64,000 nt of DNA from Dactylosporangium sp040689395 (lineage in GTDB: Bacteria; Actinomycetota; Actinomycetes; Mycobacteriales; Micromonosporaceae), in contig NZ_JBFAZX010000003.1 of the NCBI RefSeq assembly GCF_040689395.1, positions 124,001 to 188,000 on the forward strand, in the 5' to 3' direction. The notes below the pieces were generated by a model. That model had not been told where the DNA came from and ran no database searches. It saw nothing but the letters and a program-made list of their open reading frames with translations. The position numbers and the translations under genes are program-made. Numbering within the stretch: the stretch's first letter is position 1; every line of letters starts with the position of its first letter. This document shows positions 25,339 through 34,630 of this stretch, piece after piece.

Positions 25339-26181
25339 TTAGGCCGCCGGAGTGTTCGCGTCTCTCCAGGCGATTCGGTCGTAGCCGAACGCCAGGCAGG
25401 CGTCGCGCAGCTGGCCGAGGATGCAGTCCATCTCAGCACGCAGCACAAACTCTCCATCGATGTTGTATAGCGACAGCAAAGCAGTGACTTGCGGCCGTGG
25501 TGGCAGCAGTGGTATCTCGATGCGGGCCTGCCCGGCGGTGGTGACGACCAACGTGCCGCCCCACTGCGGCGGGGCGGCGCTCAGCATGCCGAACAGCAGC
25601 AGGCGTTCGATGTGCCGGGCGGCGAGCAGGTCCAGCGTCACAATCTGGTGGCCGTTGCGGTCGGCGATGACCAGTGGGCCGCTGGCGGCGGTGGCCGAAC
25701 CGGTCGGGCGCAGCACCGAGGAACGGCCGGAGCGCAGCTGATACGTGCAGCCCAGGAGGAACTGGTTCGCGGCGGGCCAGGCCGCCTCGAAGGTGAGTGC
25801 ACCGATCCCGGATTGCAGCCGGCTCAGCACGACGGTCGGCTGTTGCGCGGTCAGCACGGTCGGCGCCGACGGGTCGGTTCGGCGTGGGGTGAACGCGGCG
25901 GCGGACCGCCGCGTCTGTGCCAGATCCGGATGCGGAACCGATTGGAGAACCGGCTGGGACTCGGGTCCGGACAGGTCCAGTGACGTCGACGGTGCCGGGC
26001 TCGGTGCGGATGGCGGCGGGTCCGCTGTGATGGGCCGGCGCGGTGGTCGGCGGCCCGCGATGAAGTCGCGGACCGCGGACGCCGCGCCGGTCGCCTCCGC
26101 CGGCGCCTCGGTCACCGGGCGGCGACGGTATCGCAGCCACGGGAGGTCTGTCCTGAGCGGAGAGCCTGCGGGTGCGGTCAC
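25339..26181 (-). CDS. TerD-locus protein with divergent TerD-like C-terminal region
   Basis: 280 aa from GTG 26181, which overlaps the stop of the upstream terD-family gene (GTGA). Residues 1-120 are Pro/Ala/Arg-rich and probably disordered. Residues ~125-280 contain LLGCTYQLRSG, GHQIVTLDLLAARHIERLLLFGMLS and LYNIDGEFVLRAEMDCILGQLRDACLAFGYDRIAWRD. I take this to be a distant Ter-associated beta-sandwich. It lacks the acidic calcium motif of TerD. Last gene of the minus-strand telA operon. Confidence 0.6.
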   Translation of the reverse strand: MTAPAGSPLRTDLPWLRYRRRPVTEAPAEATGAASAVRDFIAGRRPPRRPITADPPPSAPSPAPSTSLDLSGPESQPVLQSVPHPDLAQTRRSAAAFTPRRTDPSAPTVLTAQQPTVVLSRLQSGIGALTFEAAWPAANQFLLGCTYQLRSGRSSVLRPTGSATAASGPLVIADRNGHQIVTLDLLAARHIERLLLFGMLSAAPPQWGGTLVVTTAGQARIEIPLLPPRPQVTALLSLYNIDGEFVLRAEMDCILGQLRDACLAFGYDRIAWRDANTPAA

Positions 26182-26741
26182 AGCGCAACGCCGTAGTCGG
26201 CGGCGATCTGGGTGATTCCGCCGGCGTACGCGTCGCCGAGCACCTTGAACTTCCATTCCGTGTTGTGCCGGTACAACTCGCCGAGCGCCAGGCCGGTTTC
26301 CCGGGTCAGTCCGGCCGCGAGATCCTCGGACCGGACCAGCTCGACGTTGTCGTCGAGATTGAGCACACGGATCGAGCAGGAGCGCAACTGGCCCAGAGAA
26401 CGGCGCTGGACGGCGCCTTCGTTGACGTAGAGGACCACGACGATCCTGAAGACCTCAGCCGGTACCAGATCCAGATCCACCTCTATCTGCTCGTTGTCGG
26501 CGCCGAGAACCTGCTCCAGCTGCCGCACCGACAGGTCCGATGAGGTGAGTTGGTTGAAGAAGACGAAGTGCCGGTCGGACAGCGCCTTGATTCTGGCGTC
26601 GCACAGGATGGCCGCCACGACGAGGTTGTCGGCGAGCGTCTGCTCGGCGCCGGCGAGGAACCGGACGCCGAGCACCACACCGCGCAGCCCGGGAATCTCC
26701 CGGGTCAGCCCGACGTTGGCGCCCCGCTTCATCGGCGTCAT
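26178..26741 (-). CDS. TerD-family stress protein, divergent
   Basis: 187 aa from ATG 26741 (4-bp overlap with the preceding gene). The TerD fold is evident from KRGANVGLTREIPGLRGVVLGVRF, LSDRHFVFFNQLTSSDLSVR, RSLGQLRSCSIRVLNLDDNVELVR and LALGELYRHNTEWKFKVLGDAYAGG. The usual DLDAS and GDNLTGxGDGDDE calcium-binding elements are replaced (LVVAAILC and EQVLGADNEQ), so it probably does not bind Ca2+ in the standard way. Part of the telA operon. Confidence 0.85.
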   Translation of the reverse strand: MTPMKRGANVGLTREIPGLRGVVLGVRFLAGAEQTLADNLVVAAILCDARIKALSDRHFVFFNQLTSSDLSVRQLEQVLGADNEQIEVDLDLVPAEVFRIVVVLYVNEGAVQRRSLGQLRSCSIRVLNLDDNVELVRSEDLAAGLTRETGLALGELYRHNTEWKFKVLGDAYAGGITQIAADYGVAL

Positions 26742-27217
26742 GGTAAGTCCAGGTCGGAGCCGGAGAACTTGGTCCGCAGGAAGTTGCCCTGGATCAGCAA
26801 TGCGTCGGCATCCTGGCTGCGTACTGCGACTAGCACGCCCGACGCCGTCTGATGGAGTAATTCGAGTTGCTCCAGCAGTTCCTCGGTGGGCTGCGGGAGT
26901 TGCCGCGCGGCGTCGTCCAGGGCCAGGTAAGTGTGCAAGGTCGTGGGCAGGTAGTCCTCCAGGGTGCCGCGGATGAGCACGACAGCATGGATGTCCAGCG
27001 GCCGGGTCTGCGCGGTGCCGACGATCTCCCGCAGCGTATCGGTGAGCCAGCGGGCGCGCACGACCGCATGACCGGGTAGCCGACCCGCGTTGCGGTTGAT
27101 GAAGCGCTCGGCGTCCGTCAGTCGACGCACCATCGCCGCGGGATCGTCCTCGGGGTCGGGACTGTCCGGAACGTGTGCTGGAGACCCGGCATCGGGCTCG
27201 CGCCTGAACCATCGCAC
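26738..27217 (-). CDS. Ter-locus helical protein, partner of TelA
   Basis: 159 aa from GTG 27217, 7 bp after the telA stop. The N terminus is MRWFRREPD, then an acidic Pro-rich stretch. From residue ~40 it is all helical: RLTDAERFINRNAGRLPGHAVVRARWLTDTLREIVG, LIRGTLEDYLPTTLHTYLALDDA and EELLEQLELLHQTASGVL. This pattern matches the helical protein that regularly accompanies TelA in Ter operons (XpaC-like). Function unknown, possibly forming a membrane-associated complex with TelA. Confidence 0.65.
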   Translation of the reverse strand: MRWFRREPDAGSPAHVPDSPDPEDDPAAMVRRLTDAERFINRNAGRLPGHAVVRARWLTDTLREIVGTAQTRPLDIHAVVLIRGTLEDYLPTTLHTYLALDDAARQLPQPTEELLEQLELLHQTASGVLVAVRSQDADALLIQGNFLRTKFSGSDLDLP

Positions 27218-27224
27218 GGAGCAG

Positions 27225-28406
27225 TCAGCCGCTTTGCTCGTTCCGCCGGACACGCTCAAGGTATGGCTTCGCCCGCTCGATCTGCCCCTCGATCGCCTGG
27301 ACAGTCTGCGCCATCGACTCCACCGCCTGGGCCCGGAACGTATCGACCGCATCCATGGTAGCGAAGATGTTGTCGAACGCGGCCTGTAGCCGGGAGATGT
27401 CGATCGTGGACGTCGCCGCCTGCTCGTTGATGGCCGCGCCCTGCATCCGCAACTGCTGCGATGTCGCCTCGATGATGTTCGATGTTGTGGTGCTGAGCGC
27501 GGTGACCTGGTCGAGGACGAGCTTCTGCCTGGCGAGCGCCTGTGAAACCATGACCGCGATCCGCAGTGCCGCGATCGTTGTGGTCTGCGCCCGGTCGACG
27601 CCCCGGATCAGCTCCAGGTTGTTCCTGCGGATGAGGTCGAGGGCCATGTAGCCCTGCACGTTGACGGCCATCTGGGTCATGATGTCCTGCCGGCGCTGCC
27701 GGATGGGGAACAGCACGTCGGCGCGCAGCGTGGCGGCGTCTTCGTCGCTTCCCGCTGCCTCGAGTGCCGCGACCTTGTCCTCCACGGCCTGGTCCAGGGC
27801 GGCGGCGAGCTCGTTGTACTCACCGAGCCGCCCCATCGTGGCCCACATGCTGGCCTTCTCGTTCTCGATCGCCGCATTGTCCTTGCGCAGGTCGTTCTGC
27901 CCGGCGTCCAACGCCTTGATGATGGCGTTGAGGTGGGACTGTGCGGACTGGTACCTGGCGAAGTACCGGTCGATCTTGTCACCGCCGGGTAGCCACTTCA
28001 GCAGCTTCTTCGCACCGGTCAGGTCTGACCGGCTCGGATCGAGCTCGGTGATCGTATGGCGCAGATCGATCAGCGTGTTCGAGACGCGGGTCTGTGCGTC
28101 GTCGCGCTTGGCGCCCTTACCCACCGCGGCAGCGGGCCGATCGAGCATGCGGTTTGACATCTGGGCGGCCGCGCGCATGTCCTGATCGCCCATCGTGGTG
28201 ATCGACGAGACCTTCTTGGTGAACTCCGGCGACCTGGTGTCGAGCGCCACGAGTTCGTCGACAAAGGTGGCCGCTTTGGCCCGCAGTTCCTGTTGTTTCT
28301 GCGTCGGTACGGGCACCGCGCCCGCCGCCTGCTGTGGCTCGACGACAACAACAGCCGCGGGCGGGGTCAGCACGAGAGCGCCGCCGCCCAGATCCAGTTC
28401 GGACAT
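27225..28406 (-). CDS. telA: TelA-family toxic-anion resistance protein
   Basis: 393 aa from ATG 28406. An Ala/Pro/Val-rich N terminus is followed by the long all-helical TelA domain: ELVALDTRSPEFTKKVSSITTMGDQDMRAAAQMSNRML, GGDKIDRYFARYQSAQSHLNAIIKALDAGQNDLRKDNAAIENEK and QRRQDIMTQMAVNVQGYMALDLIRRNNLELIRGVDRAQTTT. Known members are associated with tellurite and other anion resistance and envelope stress; the mechanism is unresolved. Sits between a canonical TerD gene and the helical partner. Confidence 0.92.
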   Translation of the reverse strand: MSELDLGGGALVLTPPAAVVVVEPQQAAGAVPVPTQKQQELRAKAATFVDELVALDTRSPEFTKKVSSITTMGDQDMRAAAQMSNRMLDRPAAAVGKGAKRDDAQTRVSNTLIDLRHTITELDPSRSDLTGAKKLLKWLPGGDKIDRYFARYQSAQSHLNAIIKALDAGQNDLRKDNAAIENEKASMWATMGRLGEYNELAAALDQAVEDKVAALEAAGSDEDAATLRADVLFPIRQRRQDIMTQMAVNVQGYMALDLIRRNNLELIRGVDRAQTTTIAALRIAVMVSQALARQKLVLDQVTALSTTTSNIIEATSQQLRMQGAAINEQAATSTIDISRLQAAFDNIFATMDAVDTFRAQAVESMAQTVQAIEGQIERAKPYLERVRRNEQSG

Positions 28407-28423
28407 CCGTTGATCAGATCCCC

Positions 28424-29002
28424 TCAGCCGACGCGCACACCGAAGTCGGTGGCGATCCCATGCAGTCCGGAGGCGTAGCCCTGGCCCACCGCGCGGAACT
28501 TCCACTCGCCGTTGTGCCGGTAGAGCTCACCGAAGATCATAGCGGTCTCGGTCGACGCGTCCTCGCTCAGGTCGTAGCGAGCGAGTTCGACACCCCCGTC
28601 CTGGTTGACCACCCGGATGAACGCGTTGCGCACCTGGCCGAACGACTGCGAACGCTGGTCCGCATCGTAGATCGAGACCGGAAACACGATCTTGTCACAC
28701 TCGGCTGGAACCGTGGCGAGATCAACGAGGACCTGCTCGTCGTCGCCGTCACCGCCCCCGGTCAGGTTGTCGCCGGTGTGCTCGACCGAGCCGTCCGGAC
28801 TCTTCAGGTTGTTGAAGAAGACGAAGTGCTGGTCGGACAGGATCTTGCCCGAACTGCCGAGCATCAGCGCGCTCGCGTCGAGGTCGAAGTCGGCGCCCGT
28901 GGTGGCCCGTTCGTCCCAGCCGAGACCGACCATCACCGCCCGCAGGTTGGGTGCTTGCTTGGTGAGCGACACGTTCCCGCCCTTTGTCAGGCTGACCGAC
29001 AT
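28424..29002 (-). CDS. TerD-family protein, canonical Ca2+-binding type
   Basis: 192 aa. SLTKGGNVSLTKQ, VGLGWDERATTGADFDLDAS, LSDQHFVFFNNLKSPDGSVEHTGDNLTGGGDGDDEQV, SFGQVRNAFIRVVN and ELARYDLSEDASTETAMIFGELYRHNGEWKFRAVGQGYASG are textbook TerD. The DLDAS and GDGDDE clusters provide the calcium ligands. It heads the minus-strand operon with telA and is divergent from a close paralogue at 29183; the 180-bp gap should hold both promoters. Confidence 0.95.
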   Translation of the reverse strand: MSVSLTKGGNVSLTKQAPNLRAVMVGLGWDERATTGADFDLDASALMLGSSGKILSDQHFVFFNNLKSPDGSVEHTGDNLTGGGDGDDEQVLVDLATVPAECDKIVFPVSIYDADQRSQSFGQVRNAFIRVVNQDGGVELARYDLSEDASTETAMIFGELYRHNGEWKFRAVGQGYASGLHGIATDFGVRVG

Positions 29003-29182
29003 TGCATTCCCCCTCGGGATGTGGACTCCGAAACCGCTTCGTACGGCTCGCAGCCTAACGACTCCATATGGTCAGAGTGCATGCCCAAACGGCTGATTTT
29101 TCCGGTCTTGTGGCATGATGCCCGTTACTGTTGTGGCCAAAAGACAAGCCGAGTTCTATATATTAAGGGTGGGGAAGTAGAA

Positions 29183-29767
29183 ATGGGCGTAAGCCTGACC
29201 AAGGGTGGCAACGTCTCGCTCACCAAGCAGGCTGGCCCGGCCGGCCTCTCGGCCGTCACGGTGGGTCTGGGCTGGGATGCTCGCACCACCACCGGCGTCG
29301 AGTTCGACCTCGACGCGTCGGCGATCATGGCTGGCGCCGACGGCAGGGTGCTCTCTGACAAGCACTTCATCTTCTTCGGCAACCTGAAGAGCTCGGACGG
29401 TTCGGTCGAGCACACCGGCGACAACCTGACCGGCGCGGGCGACGGCGATGACGAGCAGATCAACGTCCAGATCTCGACCCTTCCGTCCGAGGTCGAGAAG
29501 ATCGTGTTCTCCGTCTCAATCTACGATGCGGAGCAGCGTTCGCAGTCGTTCGGCCAGGTGCGCAACGCCTTCATCCGGGTGGTCAACCAGGCTGGCGGCG
29601 CCGAGCTCGCTCGCTACGACCTGAGCGAGGACGCGTCGACGGAGACCGCCATGGTTTTCGGTGAGCTCTACCGGCACAACGGCGAGTGGAAGTTCCGCGC
29701 GGTGGGCCAGGGCTACGCCTCCGGACTGCGTGGAATCGCCACCGATTACGGCGTCAACGTAGCCTAA
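29183..29767 (+). CDS. TerD-family protein, canonical Ca2+-binding type
   Basis: 194 aa from ATG 29183, preceded by GGGGAAG. Very close in sequence to the protein at 28424-29002 (from SLTKGGNVSLTKQ through GQGYASGL), with all calcium motifs intact (DLDASAIM, TGDNLTGAGDGDDEQ). The two divergent genes are evidently a recent inverted duplication. First gene of the long plus-strand Ter operon; an AT-rich leader (TTCTATATATTAAGGG, 29154-29169) precedes it. Confidence 0.95.
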   Translation: MGVSLTKGGNVSLTKQAGPAGLSAVTVGLGWDARTTTGVEFDLDASAIMAGADGRVLSDKHFIFFGNLKSSDGSVEHTGDNLTGAGDGDDEQINVQISTLPSEVEKIVFSVSIYDAEQRSQSFGQVRNAFIRVVNQAGGAELARYDLSEDASTETAMVFGELYRHNGEWKFRAVGQGYASGLRGIATDYGVNVA

Positions 29768-29778
29768 CAGCCGTTCAA

Positions 29779-30909
29779 ATGACGCTCCTCAAAACGTTCG
29801 GATGGCCGCTTTCCGGCACTGCGGTCGTGCTCGCTGCGGCATTTCTTTTCGGCGGGCTCAAAGCATTCCTGATTGTCGGCATCTTGTGTGTGCTGGAAGT
29901 ATCCCTGTCGTTCGACAACGCAGTGGTCAATGCCACCGTTCTGGGCCGGATGAACGCGCGATGGCAGCGGCTGTTCTTGACCCTGGGCATTCTCATCGCG
30001 GTCGTCGGGATGCGGCTGGTGTTCCCGCTGCTGCTGGTCGGTATCACCGCGCGGCTCAACCCGGTCGAGGTCATCCAGTTGGCGTTGAAGGGTGGCGAGG
30101 CGGACCAGCCCGGCACCTATGCCTACCTGCTGCACCAGGCGCACCCGAGCATTGCCTCGTTCGGCGGAATGTTCCTGCTGACGCTGTTCCTGGACTTCTT
30201 CCTGCAGGACCGGCGAGTCCGGTGGCTGGGCTGGCTGGAGCGGCCGCTGAGTCGCATCGGCCGGCTTGACCAGGTGGCGGTGGTCGTGGCGCTGGCCGTG
30301 CTCGTCGTCGCTGCGGTGACGTTGACGGATGAGGCTGGCACCGTGATGATCGCCGGTGTCCTCGGTGTCGGAACATATGTGCTGGTAAATGCCCTGGGCG
30401 AGCTGTTCGAGACCGAGGGCGGCGCAGAGGAGCCGGCCGGAATCCACGGCGACGCCGCCAACGTCGAACGGTCGCTGTCCGGGGGAAACGGCGTTGGCCA
30501 GGTGGCGGGGAGGGCCGCCTTCTTCCTGTTCCTCTACCTCGAGGTGCTTGACGCGTCATTCTCGTTCGACGGCGTCATCGGCGCGTTCGCGATCAGCCAG
30601 AACATCTTCATCATCGGCGCAGGCCTCGGCGTCGGCGCGATGTACATCCGATCGATGACTGTGTACTTAGTCCGCAAGGGAACCCTGCAGAGCTACGTGT
30701 ATCTGGAGCACGGCGCCCACTGGGCGATCGGCGCGCTGGGGCTGATTCTGCTGATCGGCATCGGCCACGAGGTGCCCGAGATCGTCACCGGCCTGGTAGG
30801 TGTCACCTTCATCGTCGCGGCCTTCATCTCGTCGGTGCTGCGCAACCGGCGGGGCGGGCGCTCCGCCGCCGCACAAGAGCGTCGTGAGATGCTCGCCGGC
30901 CGTCCGTAA
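29779..30909 (+). CDS. DUF475/TerC-like integral membrane protein
   Basis: 376 aa with about nine transmembrane helices. The two inverted TerC signatures are present: SLSFDNAVVNATVLGRM (helix 2) and ASFSFDGVIGAFAISQNIFI (second half), each with an intramembrane Asp and Asn/Gly. TerC-type proteins are proposed to move metal ions such as Mn2+ or to anchor Ter complexes at the membrane. It follows the canonical TerD gene by 11 bp. Confidence 0.85.
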   Translation: MTLLKTFGWPLSGTAVVLAAAFLFGGLKAFLIVGILCVLEVSLSFDNAVVNATVLGRMNARWQRLFLTLGILIAVVGMRLVFPLLLVGITARLNPVEVIQLALKGGEADQPGTYAYLLHQAHPSIASFGGMFLLTLFLDFFLQDRRVRWLGWLERPLSRIGRLDQVAVVVALAVLVVAAVTLTDEAGTVMIAGVLGVGTYVLVNALGELFETEGGAEEPAGIHGDAANVERSLSGGNGVGQVAGRAAFFLFLYLEVLDASFSFDGVIGAFAISQNIFIIGAGLGVGAMYIRSMTVYLVRKGTLQSYVYLEHGAHWAIGALGLILLIGIGHEVPEIVTGLVGVTFIVAAFISSVLRNRRGGRSAAAQERREMLAGRP

Positions 30910-30918
30910 GGAGACCTC

Positions 30919-31617
30919 ATGCCAATCGACTACACCAAGCGGCCCGCCCCGCCGCCCGCCGCTCCCGTCGCTCCCGCCCCTCCTGCCGCTCCCGTCGCTC
31001 CCGCGAAGGTGACGCTCACCAAAGCGGCGCCGAAGGTCTCACTGACCAAACAGGGAAGCACCACTGGAGTCCTGCGGGTCAACCTCAACTGGAACGCCCA
31101 GCCCGCCCAGGTCGGCCGGACCGGCCTTTTCAAACGCGGGCCGGCTGGCATCGACCTCGACCTCGGCTGCCTGTTCGAGTACAGCGACGGTTCCAAGGGT
31201 GTCGTGCAGGCCCTCGGCAACAGCTTCAGGGACGAACATACGTTCGGTCGTGAACCGATCTGCTGGCTCGACGGCGACGACCGCAGCGGCACCAACAGCG
31301 GTGGCGAGAACCTCTTTGTCGATCTCCGCCACGGGGCCGTCATCCGCCGCATCCTGATCTTCGCGTTCATCTACGAGGGGGTGCCGAACTGGGCCGACGC
31401 GAACGCGGTCGTGACCATGTTTCCGGTCGGTGGCCCGCAGGCCGAGATTCGGCTCGACGAACCCGATCCGTTGGCGATGACGTGCGCGATCGCGTTGCTT
31501 GAGGGGAACGGCCGGGAGGTCTCCGTTCGCCGGGAGGTCCGCTACATTCGCGGTGGCCAGCGGTTGCTCGACCACACCTACCACTGGGGCATGCAGTGGA
31601 CCGCGGGTCGAAAATGA
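30919..31617 (+). CDS. TerA-like tellurium-resistance family protein
   Basis: 232 aa. An N-terminal Pro/Ala tract (PPPAAPVAPAPPAAPVAPAK) precedes LTKAAPKVSLTKQG, GVLRVNLNWNAQPAQ and GIDLDLGCLFEYSDGSKGVVQALGNSF, then WLDGDDRSGTNSGGENLFVDL. The pattern is that of the TerA/YceC-type TerD paralogues (a core with a different acidic loop, DGDDRSG). Expected to act in the cytoplasm with the TerD proteins. RBS AAGGAG is 5 nt upstream. Confidence 0.8.
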   Translation: MPIDYTKRPAPPPAAPVAPAPPAAPVAPAKVTLTKAAPKVSLTKQGSTTGVLRVNLNWNAQPAQVGRTGLFKRGPAGIDLDLGCLFEYSDGSKGVVQALGNSFRDEHTFGREPICWLDGDDRSGTNSGGENLFVDLRHGAVIRRILIFAFIYEGVPNWADANAVVTMFPVGGPQAEIRLDEPDPLAMTCAIALLEGNGREVSVRREVRYIRGGQRLLDHTYHWGMQWTAGRK

Positions 31618-31642
31618 CCGTTGACGCAGAGGGGAAGCGCTC

Positions 31643-32221
31643 ATGAGTGTAAGTCTGCAAAAAGGCCAGACCGTCTCTCTGACGAAGGCCAGCGGACCCA
31701 CACTGACCAAGGTACGGATGGGACTTGGCTGGGACGCGGTGAAGAAGCGCGGGTTCTTCGGAGGACTGAAGGCGCAGAGCATCGACCTCGATGCGTCGTG
31801 CCTGCTCTTCGACCGTAGCGGCGCCTTGGTCGACCAGGTGTGGTTCCAGCAGTTGCGCGGTGCTGGCGGCGCGGTTCAGCACACCGGCGACAACCTCACC
31901 GGTGCCGGCGATGGCGACGACGAGAGCATCATCGTCAACCTGCCCGCGTTGCCGGCAACGGTGCAGACCTTGGTGTTCGTGGTGAACTCATTCACCGGGC
32001 AGAGCTTCGCGCAGATCGAGAATGCCTACTGCCGGCTGGTCAACGAGGTGAACGGCGCAGAGCTAGCCCGGTATGACCTGTCGGGGTCCGGGTCGCACAC
32101 CGCGCAGGTGATGTGCAAGGTTTCCCGCGACGCGAACGGGTGGGCGATGACCGCCATCGGTGCCAAGGCATCCGGCCGGACATTCCGGGACCTGCTTCCT
32201 GTCGTGACCGCTCACCTCTAA
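31643..32221 (+). CDS. TerD-family protein (TerZ/TerE-like)
   Basis: 192 aa. SLQKGQTVSLTKASGPTLTKVRMGLGWDAVKKRGFFGG, SIDLDASCLLFD, QHTGDNLTGAGDGDDESIIVNL and ARYDLSGSGSHTAQVMCKV identify a TerD domain with intact calcium motifs. The inserted KKRGFFGG is shared with the second domain of the protein at 36675 (RRRSLFGN), so these two form a sub-group. Confidence 0.92.
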   Translation: MSVSLQKGQTVSLTKASGPTLTKVRMGLGWDAVKKRGFFGGLKAQSIDLDASCLLFDRSGALVDQVWFQQLRGAGGAVQHTGDNLTGAGDGDDESIIVNLPALPATVQTLVFVVNSFTGQSFAQIENAYCRLVNEVNGAELARYDLSGSGSHTAQVMCKVSRDANGWAMTAIGAKASGRTFRDLLPVVTAHL

Positions 32222-32231
32222 GACGCGACTG

Positions 32232-33308
32232 GTGCGCCACTTCGCCCATGTGCCGGCGGTTGAACACCGCCGGCTCTTCGCTCTCTCACCACTGGAATTC
32301 GACCGCACGGCCGATGCCGCGACGTTAGCCGTCGCGCTGGGCGCGACGCTCTACATGCCCGGGAACCGGCCCCGCTTGGCCGACGATCTACAGCGGCTTG
32401 CGCTCTTCGGGGGGCTCAGCGCCGTGATCTGCCTGGAGGACGCGATTGGTGATGCGGAGGTCGCCGACGCCGAGCGCAACGTCGTCGCCCAGCTCCGGGA
32501 CTACGCATCCCGCCGGTGCGCCGCACCGCTGCTGTTCCTGCGGGTCCGTCGGCCTGAACAGATCCCAACGCTTGTGGAGGCGCTCGGGGCGGATGCCGGC
32601 ATCTTGTCCGGGTTTGTCCTGCCAAAGTTCACCGACCTCAACGGCGCCGCGTTCCTGGACACGCTCGACGACACCGCGACGGTGTATGACATCAGGCTCC
32701 TCGCGATGCCGGTCATCGAATCGGCCGAGGTCATCCACAAGGAGACCCGGCTCGACACGCTTGGCGGCATTCGCGCCCTGCTGGCCAAGCATCGCAGCAA
32801 AATCCTGGCGGTGCGGCTCGGGGCCACCGATTTCGCTGGTGCCTACGGCATCCGGCGCGGTCCGACGCTGACCGTCTACGACGTCGGAGTCCTCGCCGAT
32901 GTCATCACCGACGTGGTTAACCTGCTGGGCCGGGCCGACGGCTCCGGCTACGTTGTCACCGGTCCGGTGTGGGAGTACTTCACACCGGACCTCGACGGGC
33001 TGTGCCGCGAGACGGCCCTCGACCTGGCTAACGGGCTGATCGGCAAGACGGTAATCCACCCCCGCCACCTTCCGGTGGTGCACGCGCTCATGGTCGTCAG
33101 CGCCGAGGAATACGCCGACGCTATGGACATCCTGCGATCGGACAGTGAGCACTGGGGTGCGCGTGCGTCGAGCTACGGCAACAAGATGAATGAGTCGAAG
33201 CCGCATCGCGCATGGGCCGAGCGGGTGCTCAGCCGGGCCACGGCGTTCGGCGTGGCCGCCGAGAACGTCGGCGTGACCGACCTGCGCCTGGCCGGTACGC
33301 CCACGTGA
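32232..33308 (+). CDS. CitE-like HpcH/HpaI aldolase of the Ter metabolic module
   Basis: 358 aa, GTG start. TIM-barrel aldolase/citrate-lyase-beta features: LGATLYMPGNRPRLADDL, VICLEDAIGDAEV, LFLRVRRPEQI, GFVLPKF, LLAMPVIESAEVI and GKTVIHPRHLPVVHALMVVSAEEYADA. In Ter operons this enzyme belongs to a predicted biosynthetic module for a nucleoside-like metabolite (Anantharaman, Iyer and Aravind). Substrate unknown. Overlaps the next gene by 4 bp. Confidence 0.85.
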   Translation: MRHFAHVPAVEHRRLFALSPLEFDRTADAATLAVALGATLYMPGNRPRLADDLQRLALFGGLSAVICLEDAIGDAEVADAERNVVAQLRDYASRRCAAPLLFLRVRRPEQIPTLVEALGADAGILSGFVLPKFTDLNGAAFLDTLDDTATVYDIRLLAMPVIESAEVIHKETRLDTLGGIRALLAKHRSKILAVRLGATDFAGAYGIRRGPTLTVYDVGVLADVITDVVNLLGRADGSGYVVTGPVWEYFTPDLDGLCRETALDLANGLIGKTVIHPRHLPVVHALMVVSAEEYADAMDILRSDSEHWGARASSYGNKMNESKPHRAWAERVLSRATAFGVAAENVGVTDLRLAGTPT

Positions 33309-34630
33309 ACGACACCGGGCACCCGGCCCCCTGGGCCGGCCGCTGGGTCACCGACCGGCTGGGTGTGACGATACGGACCACGACGTCGCCGGTCGGGCTC
33401 ACCATTGCCGACCTGGTCGGGCTGGCGTTGCGGCGCAACCCGCGCCGGGCGCACCTCCTCGTCTCAACCATCCTGGGCAAGCATGTCCCGGCCGATCCGC
33501 GGCTCGTCCTCGGCGCCGGCCTGCTGCTCGGCGCACTCGTCGGTGATCTACTGCGCGGGACCTCGACGCTGCCCGCCGGGCTTGGCGCGCAGCTGCGCAC
33601 CGCGCTCACGCCGCAGGATCCGGGGCGGGCTGCTGCCGCTGCGGCGCTGCCGGCGGCGGTGCCGGTCGGTGCGGAATCCGCCGTCGTCGTCGGCTACGCG
33701 GAGACGGCCACCGGGCTCGGGCACGCCGTCGCCGACGCCCTCGGTGACGCCGTGTGCCTGCATTCGACTCGACGGGCCGTGCCCGGCATGGTGCCCCTGG
33801 GCGGGTTCACCGAGGAGCACTCGCACGCCACCGAACACCTGCTCCTGCCCGCCGACCCGGCTGTGGTCCTTAACGACCTGCCGCTGGTATTGGTGGACGA
33901 TGAACTGAGCACTGGAACCACGGCGCTGAACACCATCGCGATGCTGCACCGGCTCCGGCCCCGCCGCCGGTACGTCATCGCCGCGCTAGTCGACACGCGA
34001 TCGCCCGCCGACCAGCTACGGATGGCGCGGGCGGCTGCTGCGCTCGACACCGAAATCGAGGTCGTGGCGCTGGTCAGTGGCAGTCTGGCGTTCGCCGGCA
34101 CGCATGTGCCGATCGACCTGATGCCCGCGAGCGTGCCACGGCACGGGACGCTCGAGCGGATCGAGGTCGACTGGCCCGCCGGACTGCCGGGAACCGGCCG
34201 GCACGGCTTCACTCCCGCAGACCGGGCACGGCTCGATGTGATCGTCACCGACATCGCCGCCCGGATACCGGTCGACGCCGGTCCACTGCTGGTCCTCGGC
34301 ACTGAGGAGCTGATGTACACCCCGCTGCGCATCGCCGCCGCGCTCGCGGACCGCCTCGGCGACGTCCGCTTCTCGACCACCACGCGCTCGCCGGCCGTGG
34401 TGGTCGACGACCCGGGTTACCCGCTGCGTAGCCGCCTGGTCTTCGCTGCCCACGACAACCCACCGGGCGGCGGCGAACGCTACGCCTACAACGTCGAGGC
34501 GGCCACCGTGCTCGTAGTCGTGGATCCGGCCGGTGACACCCCGGCGCTGCACAGGCCCGACGGTCTGCTCACGGCGTTGACGAACGTCGCGGACCGGGTC
34601 CTGGTCGCGACGGTCGGAGAGGAGCGGTGA
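33305..34630 (+). CDS. Phosphoribosyltransferase with C-terminal TRSP domain
   Basis: 441 aa from GTG 33305 (GTGA overlap). Residues ~110-260 are a PRTase fold: AVVVGYAETATGLGHAVADAL and the PRPP loop LVLVDDELSTGTTALNTI. The C-terminal part (MYTPLRIAAALADRLGDVRFSTTTRSPAVVVDDPGYPLRSRLVF) is the TRSP domain named for its conserved residues, visible here as TTRSP. Characteristic of the Ter metabolic module; presumably transfers ribose-5-phosphate onto an unknown base-like intermediate. Confidence 0.85.
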   Translation: MNDTGHPAPWAGRWVTDRLGVTIRTTTSPVGLTIADLVGLALRRNPRRAHLLVSTILGKHVPADPRLVLGAGLLLGALVGDLLRGTSTLPAGLGAQLRTALTPQDPGRAAAAAALPAAVPVGAESAVVVGYAETATGLGHAVADALGDAVCLHSTRRAVPGMVPLGGFTEEHSHATEHLLLPADPAVVLNDLPLVLVDDELSTGTTALNTIAMLHRLRPRRRYVIAALVDTRSPADQLRMARAAAALDTEIEVVALVSGSLAFAGTHVPIDLMPASVPRHGTLERIEVDWPAGLPGTGRHGFTPADRARLDVIVTDIAARIPVDAGPLLVLGTEELMYTPLRIAAALADRLGDVRFSTTTRSPAVVVDDPGYPLRSRLVFAAHDNPPGGGERYAYNVEAATVLVVVDPAGDTPALHRPDGLLTALTNVADRVLVATVGEER

